DNA from: Pseudarthrobacter defluvii
Lineage (GTDB): Bacteria > Actinomycetota > Actinomycetes > Actinomycetales > Micrococcaceae
DNA: 64,000 bases
NCBI RefSeq assembly: GCF_030816725.1
Contig: NZ_JAUSYG010000001.1
Coordinates: forward strand, 2,914,001-2,978,000
Direction of reading: 5' to 3'
Part shown: positions 8,288-16,700 of the stretch, piece by piece
How the letters are laid out: the number at the start of each line of letters is the position of its first letter
How positions within the stretch are numbered: position 1 is the first letter of the stretch
Translations under genes and position numbers: made by a program
The notes under the pieces: generated by a model
The model's database searches: none
What the model was told of the DNA's origin: nothing
The model's input: the letters and a program-made list of their open reading frames with translations, nothing else

Positions 8288-9337
8288 ATGCAGCTCAACA
8301 TCGACCTCACCGGCCGGAACGTCCTGGTGACCGGCACGGACACTTCCGCGCGGCAGGCGGTGCGCCGGTACCAGGCCGCGGGCGCCGTCGTCCACCGCCT
8401 CACCAGCCCGCACGACGCCGGCCCGGACGCGGGCGGCCAGGGCACCTTGTTGCCCGGGCAGCTGTTCCTGGTTGCCGCCGTCGAGGACGGACAGCCGGGC
8501 TGGAGCGCTTTCCTGGGCCGCTGCCGGCAAGCCGGCCTCCCCGTCGCGGCAGAGCCTGCCGCCGGCCCTGCCGGAAACGTCACCCTGGTGGGCGGCGGAC
8601 CCGGCACCGGCGACCTGCTCACCGTGGCCGCCGTCAAGGCGCTGCGGGATGCCGACGTCGTGTTTTACGACCGCCTGGCCCCGTACCAGGAGCTGCCGCT
8701 GCTGACGTCGGCGGAACTCGTCGACGTCGGAAAGAAGCCGGGCCACCACAAGGTCAGCCAGGCGGACATCGAGAAGCTGATGGTGGAAAGCGCCCTGGCC
8801 GGCAACAATGTGGTCCGCCTCAAGGGCGGTGACCCCTATGTCTTTGGCCGCGGCGGCGAGGAAGTGGCCGCCTGCGTGTCCGCGGGGGTGAAGGTGCAGG
8901 TGGTCTCCGGGGTGACCAGCGCCATTTCGGTGCCGGCCGCCGCGGGAATCCCGGTCACCCACCGGGAAGTCAGCCACATGTTCACGGTGGTCTCCGGGCA
9001 CGCCCCGCTGACCGAGCAGGAGCACCACCACCTGGCAGGGTTGGGCGGCACCATTGTGGTGCTCATGGGCATCGGCACCCTCCACCAGCTCGCGGCCGGC
9101 CTGCGCCGGGCCGGGATGCGGCCGGACACGCCCATGGCCGTGGTGGAGCGCGGCTACCGGCCCGGCCAGCGCACCACCATCGCGGACCTTGGGACCATCA
9201 CCTCCGCCGCTGCCGGCTGCAGCAACCCGGCCGTGCTGGTCATCGGCGAGGTGGTGCGGGTGGCTGAAGCGAACCGGAATCACGCCGGGGAGGCCGTGGA
9301 CCTGGACAGGCTGGCGGCGTCGCTGCTGGGATCATGA
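8288..9337 (+). CDS. cobA: Uroporphyrinogen-III C-methyltransferase with degenerate N-terminal domain
   Basis: 349 residues. From about residue 97 this is a complete SUMT: VTLVGGGPGTGDLLT at 98, the RLKGGDPYVFGRGGEE motif near 178, VSGVTSAISVPAAAGIPVTHR and MGIGTLHQL. It makes precorrin-2 from uroporphyrinogen III with two S-adenosylmethionine, the first step to the siroheme of NirB. The first 95 residues (NIDLTGRNVLVTGTDTSA...) look like a shortened remnant of the CysG/Met8-type precorrin-2 dehydrogenase fold but lack a convincing GxGxxA nucleotide loop. Oxidation and iron insertion are therefore probably done by another protein. It sits between nirB (3-base gap) and the NnaR-like gene (overlap or short gap), in one operon. 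Confidence 0.9.
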   Translation: MQLNIDLTGRNVLVTGTDTSARQAVRRYQAAGAVVHRLTSPHDAGPDAGGQGTLLPGQLFLVAAVEDGQPGWSAFLGRCRQAGLPVAAEPAAGPAGNVTLVGGGPGTGDLLTVAAVKALRDADVVFYDRLAPYQELPLLTSAELVDVGKKPGHHKVSQADIEKLMVESALAGNNVVRLKGGDPYVFGRGGEEVAACVSAGVKVQVVSGVTSAISVPAAAGIPVTHREVSHMFTVVSGHAPLTEQEHHHLAGLGGTIVVLMGIGTLHQLAAGLRRAGMRPDTPMAVVERGYRPGQRTTIADLGTITSAAAGCSNPAVLVIGEVVRVAEANRNHAGEAVDLDRLAASLLGS

Positions 9338-9351
9338 AAGGATTGGCCCCC

Positions 9352-10515
9352 ATGACTGCACTTGCACCCGCCGAACAGCTGCGGCCCGAACCACCCCGGG
9401 CCGAGGAAGCCGCGGACATCGCCGAATCGCCGCTGGAGGGCTTCCGCATCGGTGTCACCTCGGACCGTCGCTCGCGCGACCTCATCGAGGCGCTGGAACG
9501 GCGCGGCGCCGAAGTACTGCATGCGCCCGCGCTGAAGATCGCCCCCGTCCAGGAGGACATGCGCCTCATCGAGGACACCAAGGCCATCATTGCGGCCAGG
9601 CCGGACCTCTGCATCGCCACCACAGCGTACGGCATGCGCCGGTGGTGCGAGGCCGCGGATTCCTTTGGCATCGGTGATGAATTGCTGGAAACGCTGGGAA
9701 GCACCCGCATGTTCGTCCGGGGACCCAAAGCCCGCGGTGCCGTGCGCGCGGCCGGCCTTGCCGACGTCGGCATCAGCAGCGACGAGACCACCGCCACCCT
9801 GGTGGACATGCTGCTCGCTGAAGGCGTCCGCGGCAAAACCGTGGCCATGCAGCTGCACGGGTACACCGACGTCCGGCAGATTGAACGGCTGCGGATGTCC
9901 GGCGCAACGTTCCTCACGGTCACGCCCTACCGCTGGGTCAAGCCCGACGGCGAGGACCGGCTTCCCCGGCTGATCGAAGCGGCCTGCAGCGGGAACCTTG
10001 ACGTCCTGACCTTCACCAGCGCCCCCGCGGTGGACGCGATGTGGAGCACGGCCCATGAGATGGGGCTCTACAAGCAGCTGGTGGAGAGCCTGAAGCTCAA
10101 CGTCACCACCGCGGTCGTGGGTCCGGTCACGGCGCAGCCGCTCCTGGACGCCGGGATTACGCCGCTGGTGCCCGAGCGGTTCCGCATGGGCGCCCTCATC
10201 AGGCTGGTCTGCGAGCACCTGGCGCTGAACCATGTCCGGCGGCTCGACACCCGCTCCGGGAACATCGAACTGCGCGGCCGGAGCCTGCGCATCGACGGCA
10301 AGCAGGTGGAACTGGCCCCCGCTCCCCTGCTGCTCCTGCGCGCCCTGCTCGGCGCCGACGGCGCGGTCCTGTCCCGCGAGTCGCTTTCCGACCTGCTGGA
10401 ACTCCGCGGATCCGTGCACGCCCTGGACATGACCGTGAGCCGGCTTCGGTCCTCCCTGCCCGACGGCAAACTGATTGAGACTGTGGTCAAGCGCGGCTAC
10501 CGGATCCGCGTCTGA
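9352..10515 (+). CDS. nnaR: NnaR-like regulator: HemD-type domain fused to OmpR-type winged helix
   Basis: 387 residues from the ATG at 9352, which has GAAAGGA nine bases upstream; an in-frame ATG at 9334 overlapping the preceding stop (ATGA) is the alternative. Residues about 20-270 are a uroporphyrinogen-III synthase fold (IGVTSDRRSRDLIEALERRG, LTFTSAPAVDAMW, TAVVGPVTAQPLLDAGI). Residues about 295-385 are a PhoB/OmpR C-terminal DNA-binding domain ending VVKRGYRIRV. This fusion is the architecture of NnaR, known in Streptomyces and mycobacteria as a regulator of nitrate/nitrite assimilation that works with GlnR. Its place directly behind nirB and the siroheme enzyme supports that. Whether the HemD part still has catalytic activity or only senses a tetrapyrrole cannot be told from sequence. 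Confidence 0.85.
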   Translation: MTALAPAEQLRPEPPRAEEAADIAESPLEGFRIGVTSDRRSRDLIEALERRGAEVLHAPALKIAPVQEDMRLIEDTKAIIAARPDLCIATTAYGMRRWCEAADSFGIGDELLETLGSTRMFVRGPKARGAVRAAGLADVGISSDETTATLVDMLLAEGVRGKTVAMQLHGYTDVRQIERLRMSGATFLTVTPYRWVKPDGEDRLPRLIEAACSGNLDVLTFTSAPAVDAMWSTAHEMGLYKQLVESLKLNVTTAVVGPVTAQPLLDAGITPLVPERFRMGALIRLVCEHLALNHVRRLDTRSGNIELRGRSLRIDGKQVELAPAPLLLLRALLGADGAVLSRESLSDLLELRGSVHALDMTVSRLRSSLPDGKLIETVVKRGYRIRV

Positions 10516-10576
10516 CGTGCTGCAACGCGGTGAATGTGTCCGCCGGCCGCCGGATGAGAGGTGTGTCACGGGTTCT

Positions 10577-10592
10577 GTTACCGGCCGGTAAA
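10577..10592 (+). promoter_or_regulatory. Upstream GlnR-type box before the orphan flavoprotein gene
   Basis: GTTAC (10577-10581), six bases, then GTAAA (10588-10592) matches gTnAC-n6-GaAAC at nine of the ten stated positions allowing n. It lies upstream of, and out of phase with, the array next to the promoter. Confidence 0.4.
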
Positions 10593-10619
10593 TACTGGCG
10601 AACAAGGGCCCGCTAAACA

Positions 10620-10662
10620 GCAACTGCAGGGAAACACGCCGGAAAAGACGCGCACCTACGCT
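10620..10662 (+). promoter_or_regulatory. Promoter and phased half-sites of the orphan flavoprotein gene
   Basis: GCAAC (10620), GAAAC (10631) and GAAAA (10642) are spaced 11 bp apart. Ten bases after the last comes TACGCT (10657-10662). This repeats the half-site phasing and the ten-base distance to the -10 box seen at nirB and nirD. Confidence 0.6.
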
Positions 10663-10716
10663 GGGTTCCATCACGAAGTTCCGGCCGCCTCCGGCCGCCA
10701 GCGAAAGGGCCAGCAC

Positions 10717-11595
10717 ATGTCCGCTCCGGCACCCTCCACGTCCTCCTCCCCCGCAACCCGCATCGTCATCGCCGGTGCCGGCCCCGCTGCCCAGGCCCTG
10801 GTGGCCCAGCTGGACCGCGCCCGGTTCACCGGCACCATCATCGTGCTGAGCAACCGGGATGACACCCCCGGGGAGCTGTTGGAGCTGGCCATGCTGCCCC
10901 AGGTTTCCGTGCGTTTCGGCCAGCCCGCCAGCCACATCGACGCTGTCAACCGCACGGTGGCAACGGCCGACGGCATGGAATTCGCGTACGACCAACTGGT
11001 GATTGCCACGGGTTCGGCCCCCGTAGCCAGCCCTGTGGACGGTGCCGCGCAGTGCCTGAGCTACGCCACCATCGACGACGCACCGCTCGTATCGAGGGGC
11101 GTCCAGAAGGTTGCCCGGGAGCTGGGCCGCCGTCCGGTGGGCATCCTGGTGGGGACCGGCGCTGCGGCCGGCCAGGCCGAGGCGGTCCTGCGGGCCAGGG
11201 GCGTACGGCCCATCCGCACCACCGCCAGGCCATCCGCCGTCGTTCCTGCGGTCGTTTCCGGCAGGTCCGCTTCCCGGCTGGCCGCGTCGTCGGTGGTCTT
11301 CGAGGACGGCAGCAGCATGACCGGCGACTTCGTCGTCCTCGCCGAGGAGCGGGTTCCGCGCGACGGCCTGGCAGCCAGCGGCGGCCTCCAGACGGCGGCG
11401 GCCGGCGGCATCGTGATCACCCGGGACTACCGCACCTCGGTGCCTGGAATCTGGGCGATTGGGGACGCAGCAGCGTTCGACGGCGTGCGGCTGGGCCTGC
11501 TGGTGGCGGCGGCTTCGGCGGCAGGAGCCTGCGCAACGCAGCTGCTGTCTGCCGCTGCCGCTGCCGCCGCGCCCGCCCTGCAGGCGGCTGCCTAA
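10717..11595 (+). CDS. FAD-dependent oxidoreductase-like protein related to the NirB N-terminus
   Basis: 292 residues, from an ATG with GAAAGGG seven bases upstream. It has the first FAD Rossmann motif ([14 protein letters not shown]), the LVIATGSAP motif and the closing [10 protein letters not shown] motif, so FAD binding is likely. The middle NAD-binding segment ([15 protein letters not shown]) is weak and the protein is much shorter than typical NADH-dependent flavoproteins (about 400 residues). Sequence and order are closest to the first third of NirB. It has no Fe-S or siroheme domain. It shares the NirB/NirD operator pattern, which points to a role in nitrite/nitrate assimilation, perhaps electron delivery to an assimilatory nitrate reductase or to NirB. 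That role is inference. The C-terminus is Ala-rich. Confidence 0.7.
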   Translation: MSAPAPSTSSSPATRIVIAGAGPAAQALVAQLDRARFTGTIIVLSNRDDTPGELLELAMLPQVSVRFGQPASHIDAVNRTVATADGMEFAYDQLVIATGSAPVASPVDGAAQCLSYATIDDAPLVSRGVQKVARELGRRPVGILVGTGAAAGQAEAVLRARGVRPIRTTARPSAVVPAVVSGRSASRLAASSVVFEDGSSMTGDFVVLAEERVPRDGLAASGGLQTAAAGGIVITRDYRTSVPGIWAIGDAAAFDGVRLGLLVAAASAAGACATQLLSAAAAAAAPALQAAA

Positions 11596-11749
11596 GCCGG
11601 TCCCCTGGATTTGGGTGCCCTTCGGCCGCTGCACACGCTTCCGGCATCCGGCCTGCTGCCGCGGCCTGCTTCGGGCGCGGCCCGCTGTGACAAGATGGTT
11701 CCCAAAACCGAGTCAACGCGGGCCCACAAAGCCTTTCGAGAGGACCATC

Positions 11750-12469
11750 ATGAGCAACGAAGCCACTGTCCACGCCGGCACCGCGGGCGCGGCCGGAACC
11801 GCGAACATTGCCTCCTATATCGACCACACCCTGCTCAAGCCCGAGGCCTCCGAGGCAGACGTGCTCAAGGTGTGCACGGAGGCGGCTGAGTACGGGTTCA
11901 AGTCCGTGTGCGTGAACCCCATCTGGGTCAAGACAGTCACCACCGCGCTCAGGGGCTCGGGCGTCCTCACCTGCTCCGTGGTGGGCTTCCCCCTGGGCGC
12001 CACTCCCACCGATGTGAAGTCGTTCGAGGCCCGTGGTGCGGTGCTCGACGGGGCCGACGAGGTGGACATGGTGATCAACATTGCCGCCGCGCGGGCGAAC
12101 GACAAGGGCGCCCTGACGGATGACATCGCCGCCGTAGCAGAGACCGTGCACGCGGGCGGGGCCATCCTGAAAGTCATCATCGAAACTGCCCTCCTGACCG
12201 ATGAGCAGAAGGTGCTGGCATGCCAGGCGGCCGTGGAAGGCGGGGCGGACTTCGTGAAGACCTCCACGGGCTTCAACGGCGGCGGCGCCACCGTTGAAGA
12301 CGTGGCACTGATGCGCAAAACCGTGGGCCCCGACCTGGGGGTCAAGGCCTCCGGCGGCGTACGGTCCCTGGCCGACGCTCAGGCTATGATTGCAGCAGGT
12401 GCAACACGAATTGGTGCCAGCTCCGGGATTGCCATCGTCAAGGGTGAACAGGGTTCAGCAACCTACTGA
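11750..12469 (+). CDS. deoC: Deoxyribose-phosphate aldolase
   Basis: 239 residues, a class I aldolase of TIM-barrel fold that splits 2-deoxyribose-5-phosphate into glyceraldehyde-3-phosphate and acetaldehyde during deoxynucleoside breakdown. The family signature runs from [10 protein letters not shown] through VVGFPLG and DEVDMVINI. The Schiff-base lysine is Lys170 in FVKTSTGF, and the second conserved lysine is in VKASGGVR. The ATG at 11750 has AGAGGA five bases upstream; the open frame before it belongs to no known family. It stands alone in orientation with a small membrane protein 53 bases downstream. Confidence 0.95.
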   Translation: MSNEATVHAGTAGAAGTANIASYIDHTLLKPEASEADVLKVCTEAAEYGFKSVCVNPIWVKTVTTALRGSGVLTCSVVGFPLGATPTDVKSFEARGAVLDGADEVDMVINIAAARANDKGALTDDIAAVAETVHAGGAILKVIIETALLTDEQKVLACQAAVEGGADFVKTSTGFNGGGATVEDVALMRKTVGPDLGVKASGGVRSLADAQAMIAAGATRIGASSGIAIVKGEQGSATY

Positions 12470-12522
12470 CCGGAACCGGAAGCCCGCCGCAGACCACGCC
12501 CCGCGGGGCCGAGGAGGAACAC

Positions 12523-12786
12523 ATGTCCAGCCAGATCAACGCGTCCAGCCGGGACACGGCGTCCAACCAGGAACACGTCAGGACCCCGCAGAACGAAAAC
12601 AAGCTCGGCGGCAGCATTGTGCTCTTCATCATCTGCTTCGCCCTTTTCCTCGGCGCCATCTACTCGCTGTCCTTCCTGAGCCTGGGCAACCCCTGGCCCA
12701 TGGCCGCCTGCCTGATCCTGTTCGCCCTGGCGTTCTGGCTTCCGCAGACCATCTTTGGCCGCTCCGACTCTGCGGGCGAGCACTAG
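12523..12786 (+). CDS. Small two-helix membrane protein (hypothetical)
   Basis: 87 residues. About 30 polar residues are followed by two hydrophobic segments (roughly 30-52 and 58-76) separated by SLGNPWP, so two membrane spans with a short loop. I do not recognise a named family. The ATG has a strong GAGGAGG site six bases upstream. It is 53 bases downstream of deoC and followed by two strong inverted repeats, so it is either the last gene of the deoC transcript or its own unit. Confidence 0.8.
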   Translation: MSSQINASSRDTASNQEHVRTPQNENKLGGSIVLFIICFALFLGAIYSLSFLSLGNPWPMAACLILFALAFWLPQTIFGRSDSAGEH

Positions 12787-12805
12787 CCCAAGCAGGTGGC
12801 ACTAA

Positions 12806-12833
12806 CTGTCGTTATGCACCCTCATAACGACAG
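12806..12833. repeat. 11-bp inverted repeat, possible dispersed palindrome
   Basis: CTGTCGTTATG (12806-12816) and its exact complement CATAACGACAG (12823-12833) flank the loop CACCCT. Imperfect pairing (two mismatches) extends it to about 17 bp per arm. No T-run follows, and a separate terminator lies 34 bases on, so this may be an operator or a copy of a dispersed palindromic element rather than a terminator. Confidence 0.6.
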
Positions 12834-12866
12834 GTACTGTGACGCAGTTGGGTGAGCAGAATTAAT

Positions 12867-12894
12867 ACGGGCCCCGGATTTGTCCGGGGCCCGT
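12867..12894. terminator. Bidirectional terminator between convergent genes
   Basis: ACGGGCCCCGGA (12867-12878) and TCCGGGGCCCGT (12883-12894) form a perfect 12-bp stem with loop TTTG. On the minus strand it is followed by ATTAATT. Confidence 0.85.
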
Positions 12895-12912
12895 TGCTGT
12901 CTGACGCTGCTG

Positions 12913-13725
12913 CTAGAACCAGAGCCTGATCCAGGCGCCGGCGGCAGCGGCCACGCGGCCCCAGTGATGCTGGGCGATGGCCCAGCCGGCCATGGACATG
13001 CCCACCATGGCGTAGGCGCTCACTGGAATCAGCACCAGCCACTCCCGCTTGGAACCGGCACGGCCCAACAAGGGCAGGGACAGGGCGCCGTTCGCCCGCC
13101 AGACGTTCCGCAGCAGGGGCAGCCGGCGCAGCAGTTTCGGCGGCCGGACCACCAGTGGCCAGAGCAGCGGCACTCCCCCGGTGGTGATGAGGTCGCCCAC
13201 GATGTGCACCACCACCCCGATGAGCATCGATGCGGGCAGCCAGGTCCACTGCTCCGGAGCGTAGACGGTGACCAGTCCCGCCATCACCAGCGCGAAAATC
13301 CAGTTGGAGATGAAGCCGGATTTGGGGAAGAGCTTCAGCGCCTTCGCTGCGATGTTGATCAGGAACATGCACAACAGCCCGGCGCCAACGGACAGGCGGC
13401 CCCATGCGGTGTCCATGTGGACCTGGGATGCCAGGCCGGCCAGGAACACGAACACTGCCGCGCCAAGGATGGAGTGCGTGCCCTGCCGGTGGCCGCCGCT
13501 GGCGTTTTCGATGCCGCGCGCGATCGCGTTGGACAGCGGCGGCAGTGCATGGGCCACGGTGCTTGAGCGGTGGTCCCAGTCGCAGACCAGCGCGGTGCCG
13601 GCCGTGGCCATGCCGCCGATGAGGATGCCCGTGGGATCCAGCGGGTACCAGCCGAGCGTGTACGGGCCGGTGGACGCAACAGCTACCCACGCCGCGGCTC
13701 CCGACGCGGCGTGGTGTCCTCCCAT
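12913..13725 (-). CDS. DUF457 / YdjM-type membrane-bound metal-dependent hydrolase
   Basis: 270 residues with about six hydrophobic segments. Conserved His/Asp motifs of the family are visible: GGHHAASGAA at the N-terminus, DWDHRSSTVAH, GGHRQGTHS and HIVGDLITTGGV. Members are thought to be inner-membrane metal-dependent hydrolases; no substrate is known. The ATG at 13725 lies six bases after the mfd stop, with AGGA near the stop codon, so it is translated from the mfd transcript. A TTG one codon earlier is the alternative. It is convergent with the small membrane protein across the terminator at 12867. Confidence 0.8.
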   Translation of the reverse strand: MGGHHAASGAAAWVAVASTGPYTLGWYPLDPTGILIGGMATAGTALVCDWDHRSSTVAHALPPLSNAIARGIENASGGHRQGTHSILGAAVFVFLAGLASQVHMDTAWGRLSVGAGLLCMFLINIAAKALKLFPKSGFISNWIFALVMAGLVTVYAPEQWTWLPASMLIGVVVHIVGDLITTGGVPLLWPLVVRPPKLLRRLPLLRNVWRANGALSLPLLGRAGSKREWLVLIPVSAYAMVGMSMAGWAIAQHHWGRVAAAAGAWIRLWF

Positions 13726-13731
13726 CAAGTC

Positions 13732-16700
13732 CTAACCGCTGACTGCCGGAGCGGCGAGAGGGGCGTCGGAGAAGATGTTCCGGATGACGCCGTTGGCCCA
13801 TTCCAGGATCTCTGCGTCCTGGAGGTCCCGGCCCCCGATCCGGGCCGTCTTGGGCTTGGGAATCAGGACCGCGTCCAGCGCAGGCTTGGTCTGGGACCCC
13901 GGATACATCCGGTTCAGGCGCATGGTCTTGGACTCCGGCAGGGTGGCCGGGGAGAACTTGATGAAGTTGCCCTGCAGGGCCACGTCGGACAGCCCGGCTT
14001 CGCGGGCGGCGACCCGGAACCGGGCTACGGCCACCAGGTTCTGCGCGGGCAGCGGAAGTTCGCCGTACCGGTCCACGAGTTCTGCCTGGACCTCATCGAT
14101 GGCCTCGTCGGTGAGGGCCGCTGCCAGCTTGCGGTACGCCTCCAGCCGCAGCCGTTCGCCGGGAACGTAGTCGTGCGGCAGGTGCGCGTTGACGGGCAGT
14201 TCGATCTTCATCTCCGCGGCCTTCTCTTCGGCCTCGCCGCGGAAGTCGGCCACGGCCTCGCCCACCAGGCGGATGTACAGGTCGAAGCCCACCCCCTGGA
14301 TGTGGCCGGACTGTTCCCCGCCCAGCAGGTTTCCGGCGCCGCGGATTTCCAGGTCCTTCATGGCCAGCTGCATGCCGGCGCCCAGCTCGTTGTGGGCCGC
14401 AACGGCCTTGAGCCGCTCCAGTGCCACCTCGCCCAGGGGTTTCTCGGAGGGGTACAGGAAGTACGCGTAGGCACGTTCCCGGCCACGGCCCACCCGGCCG
14501 CGGAGCTGGTGCAGCTGGGACAGGCCGTACTTGTCCGCCCCGTCCACGATCAGGGTGTTGGCGTTGGAGATGTCCAGCCCCGTTTCGATAATGGTGGTGC
14601 ACACCAGGACGTCGAACCGCCGTTCCCAGAAGTCCACGATGATCTGCTCCAGGCGGCTTTCGGACATCTTGCCGTGTGCCACCTCGACGCGCGCCTCGGG
14701 CACCAGTTCGCGGATCTTGGCGGCCGTCCGCTCAATGGTGGACACCCGGTTGTGGACCAGGAACACCTGGCCTTCACGCATCAGCTCGCGGCGGATTGCG
14801 GCCGAGGTCTGTTTGTCCGTGTACGGGCCAACGTAGGTCAGCACAGGGTGCCGTTCCTCCGGCGGGGTGGCCAGCGTTGATGTTTCGCGGATCCCGGTGA
14901 GGGACATCTCCAGGGTCCGGGGAATCGGGGTGGCGCTCATGGCCAGGACGTCCACGTTGGTGCGCATCTTCTTTAGCGCTTCCTTGTGCTCCACGCCGAA
15001 CCGCTGTTCCTCGTCAACGATCACCAGGCCAAGATCCTTGAACTCGAAGTCCTTGGACAAAAGCCGGTGCGTGCCGATCACCACGTCCACCGCCCCGCTC
15101 TTGACGCCCTCGGCGGTTTCCTTGGACTCCTTGGCGGACTGGAACCGGGACAGCGGCTTGACCCTCAAAGGGAAGCCGGAGAACCGTTCGGTGAAGGTTT
15201 CGTAGTGCTGCTGGGCCAGCAATGTGGTGGGTACCAGGACGGCCACCTGCTTGCCGTCCTGCACGGCCTTGAACGCAGCGCGGACCGCGATCTCGGTCTT
15301 GCCGTAGCCAACGTCGCCGGACACCAGGCGGTCCATGGGGATTTCGCGCTCCATGTCGGCCTTGACCTCATTAATGGTGGTCAGCTGGTCCGGGGTCTCC
15401 ACATACGGGAAGGCTTCCTCAAGCTCCCGCTGCCAGGGGGTATCGGGGCCGAAGGCGTGCCCGCGGGAGGCCATCCGGGCCGAGTACAGCCGGATGAGTT
15501 CGCCGGCGATTTCCTTAACAGCCTTGCGGGCCTTGGATTTGGTGCTGGCCCAGTCGGCGCCGCCCATCTTGCTCAGCACCGGGGTGTCGCCGCCAACGTA
15601 GCGGGTGACCTGGTCCAGCTGGTCAGTGGGGACGAACAACCGGTCCCCCGGGGCGCCGCGCTTTGACGGCGCATATTCCAGGACCAGGTATTCCCGGACG
15701 CCGTCGCCGCCGCCGGCCACCTTGCGCTGGATCAGCTCCACGAACCGGCCGATGCCGTGCTGTTCGTGGACCACATGGTCCCCCGCCACCAACTGCAGGG
15801 GGTCCACGGCGTTGCGCCGCTTGGACGGCATCTTCCGCATGTCCTTGGTGGACCCGGCGGAGGTGCGCCCCAGCAGGTCGGCCTCGGTGAGCAGGCCCAG
15901 TTTGAGCGCGTCCAGGACAAAACCGCGGCCGACGGCGGCAGTGGTCACCTCGATGATGCCCGGCTGGGGCTCGTGGTCCAGGCTGTCCACCCGCGCGCAC
16001 GGGATGTCATTTTCGTGGAACAGCTCGGCGAGGCGCTGCGCCGGCCCGGGGCCTTCGGTGGCCACCACGATCCGCCATTGGTCGCGCACGTGGGATCCGA
16101 TGAAGTCCATCATCTCCGCGACATCGCCCTGGTAGCCGCGGGGCTCCCGCGCGTGCAGGTTCAGCACATCGATCTCGGGCAGCAGCTCGGCGTCCTGCGC
16201 CAGGGATGTTATGGACCACCAGGACACGCCATGGCCCAGCGCGGAGCCGCGGGTTTCGGCCAATGAGCGGAAGCTCGCCGAATGCAGCGCCGCGCTGGCC
16301 TGGGAGCTGAGATCCAAAGGTGCGGCCCCGCCGTCGGACGCGGTGGACCAGGCCGCCTCGAGGAACTCCTCGTTGGTGGCAGCGAGGTCGTGGGCGCGGG
16401 TACGCACCTTCTCCGGTTCGATCACCACGGCGATGGAATCTGCCGGCAGCTGGTCCACGAACGGCACCATTGCATCCACCAGCACCGGGGCCAGGGATTC
16501 CATGCCCTCCACGGCAATGCCGCCGGCGATCTTTTCGAGCATATCCGCCGCGGCCGGAAGCTGGGCCTTAAGGGTGGCGGCGCGGGACATGACGGAAGGA
16601 GTGATGAGGATTTCGCGGCAGGGCGGGGCGTGCAGCTCCGTAGGGTGATGGATCCCCGGCGCGGACAGCGAGCGCTGGTCGGCGACGGCGAACCAGCGCA

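Noticed and set aside
9280..11634. 784-codon minus-strand frame across three plus-strand genes
   Set aside because: Antisense to well-supported genes and without any recognisable domain; a GC-rich shadow frame.
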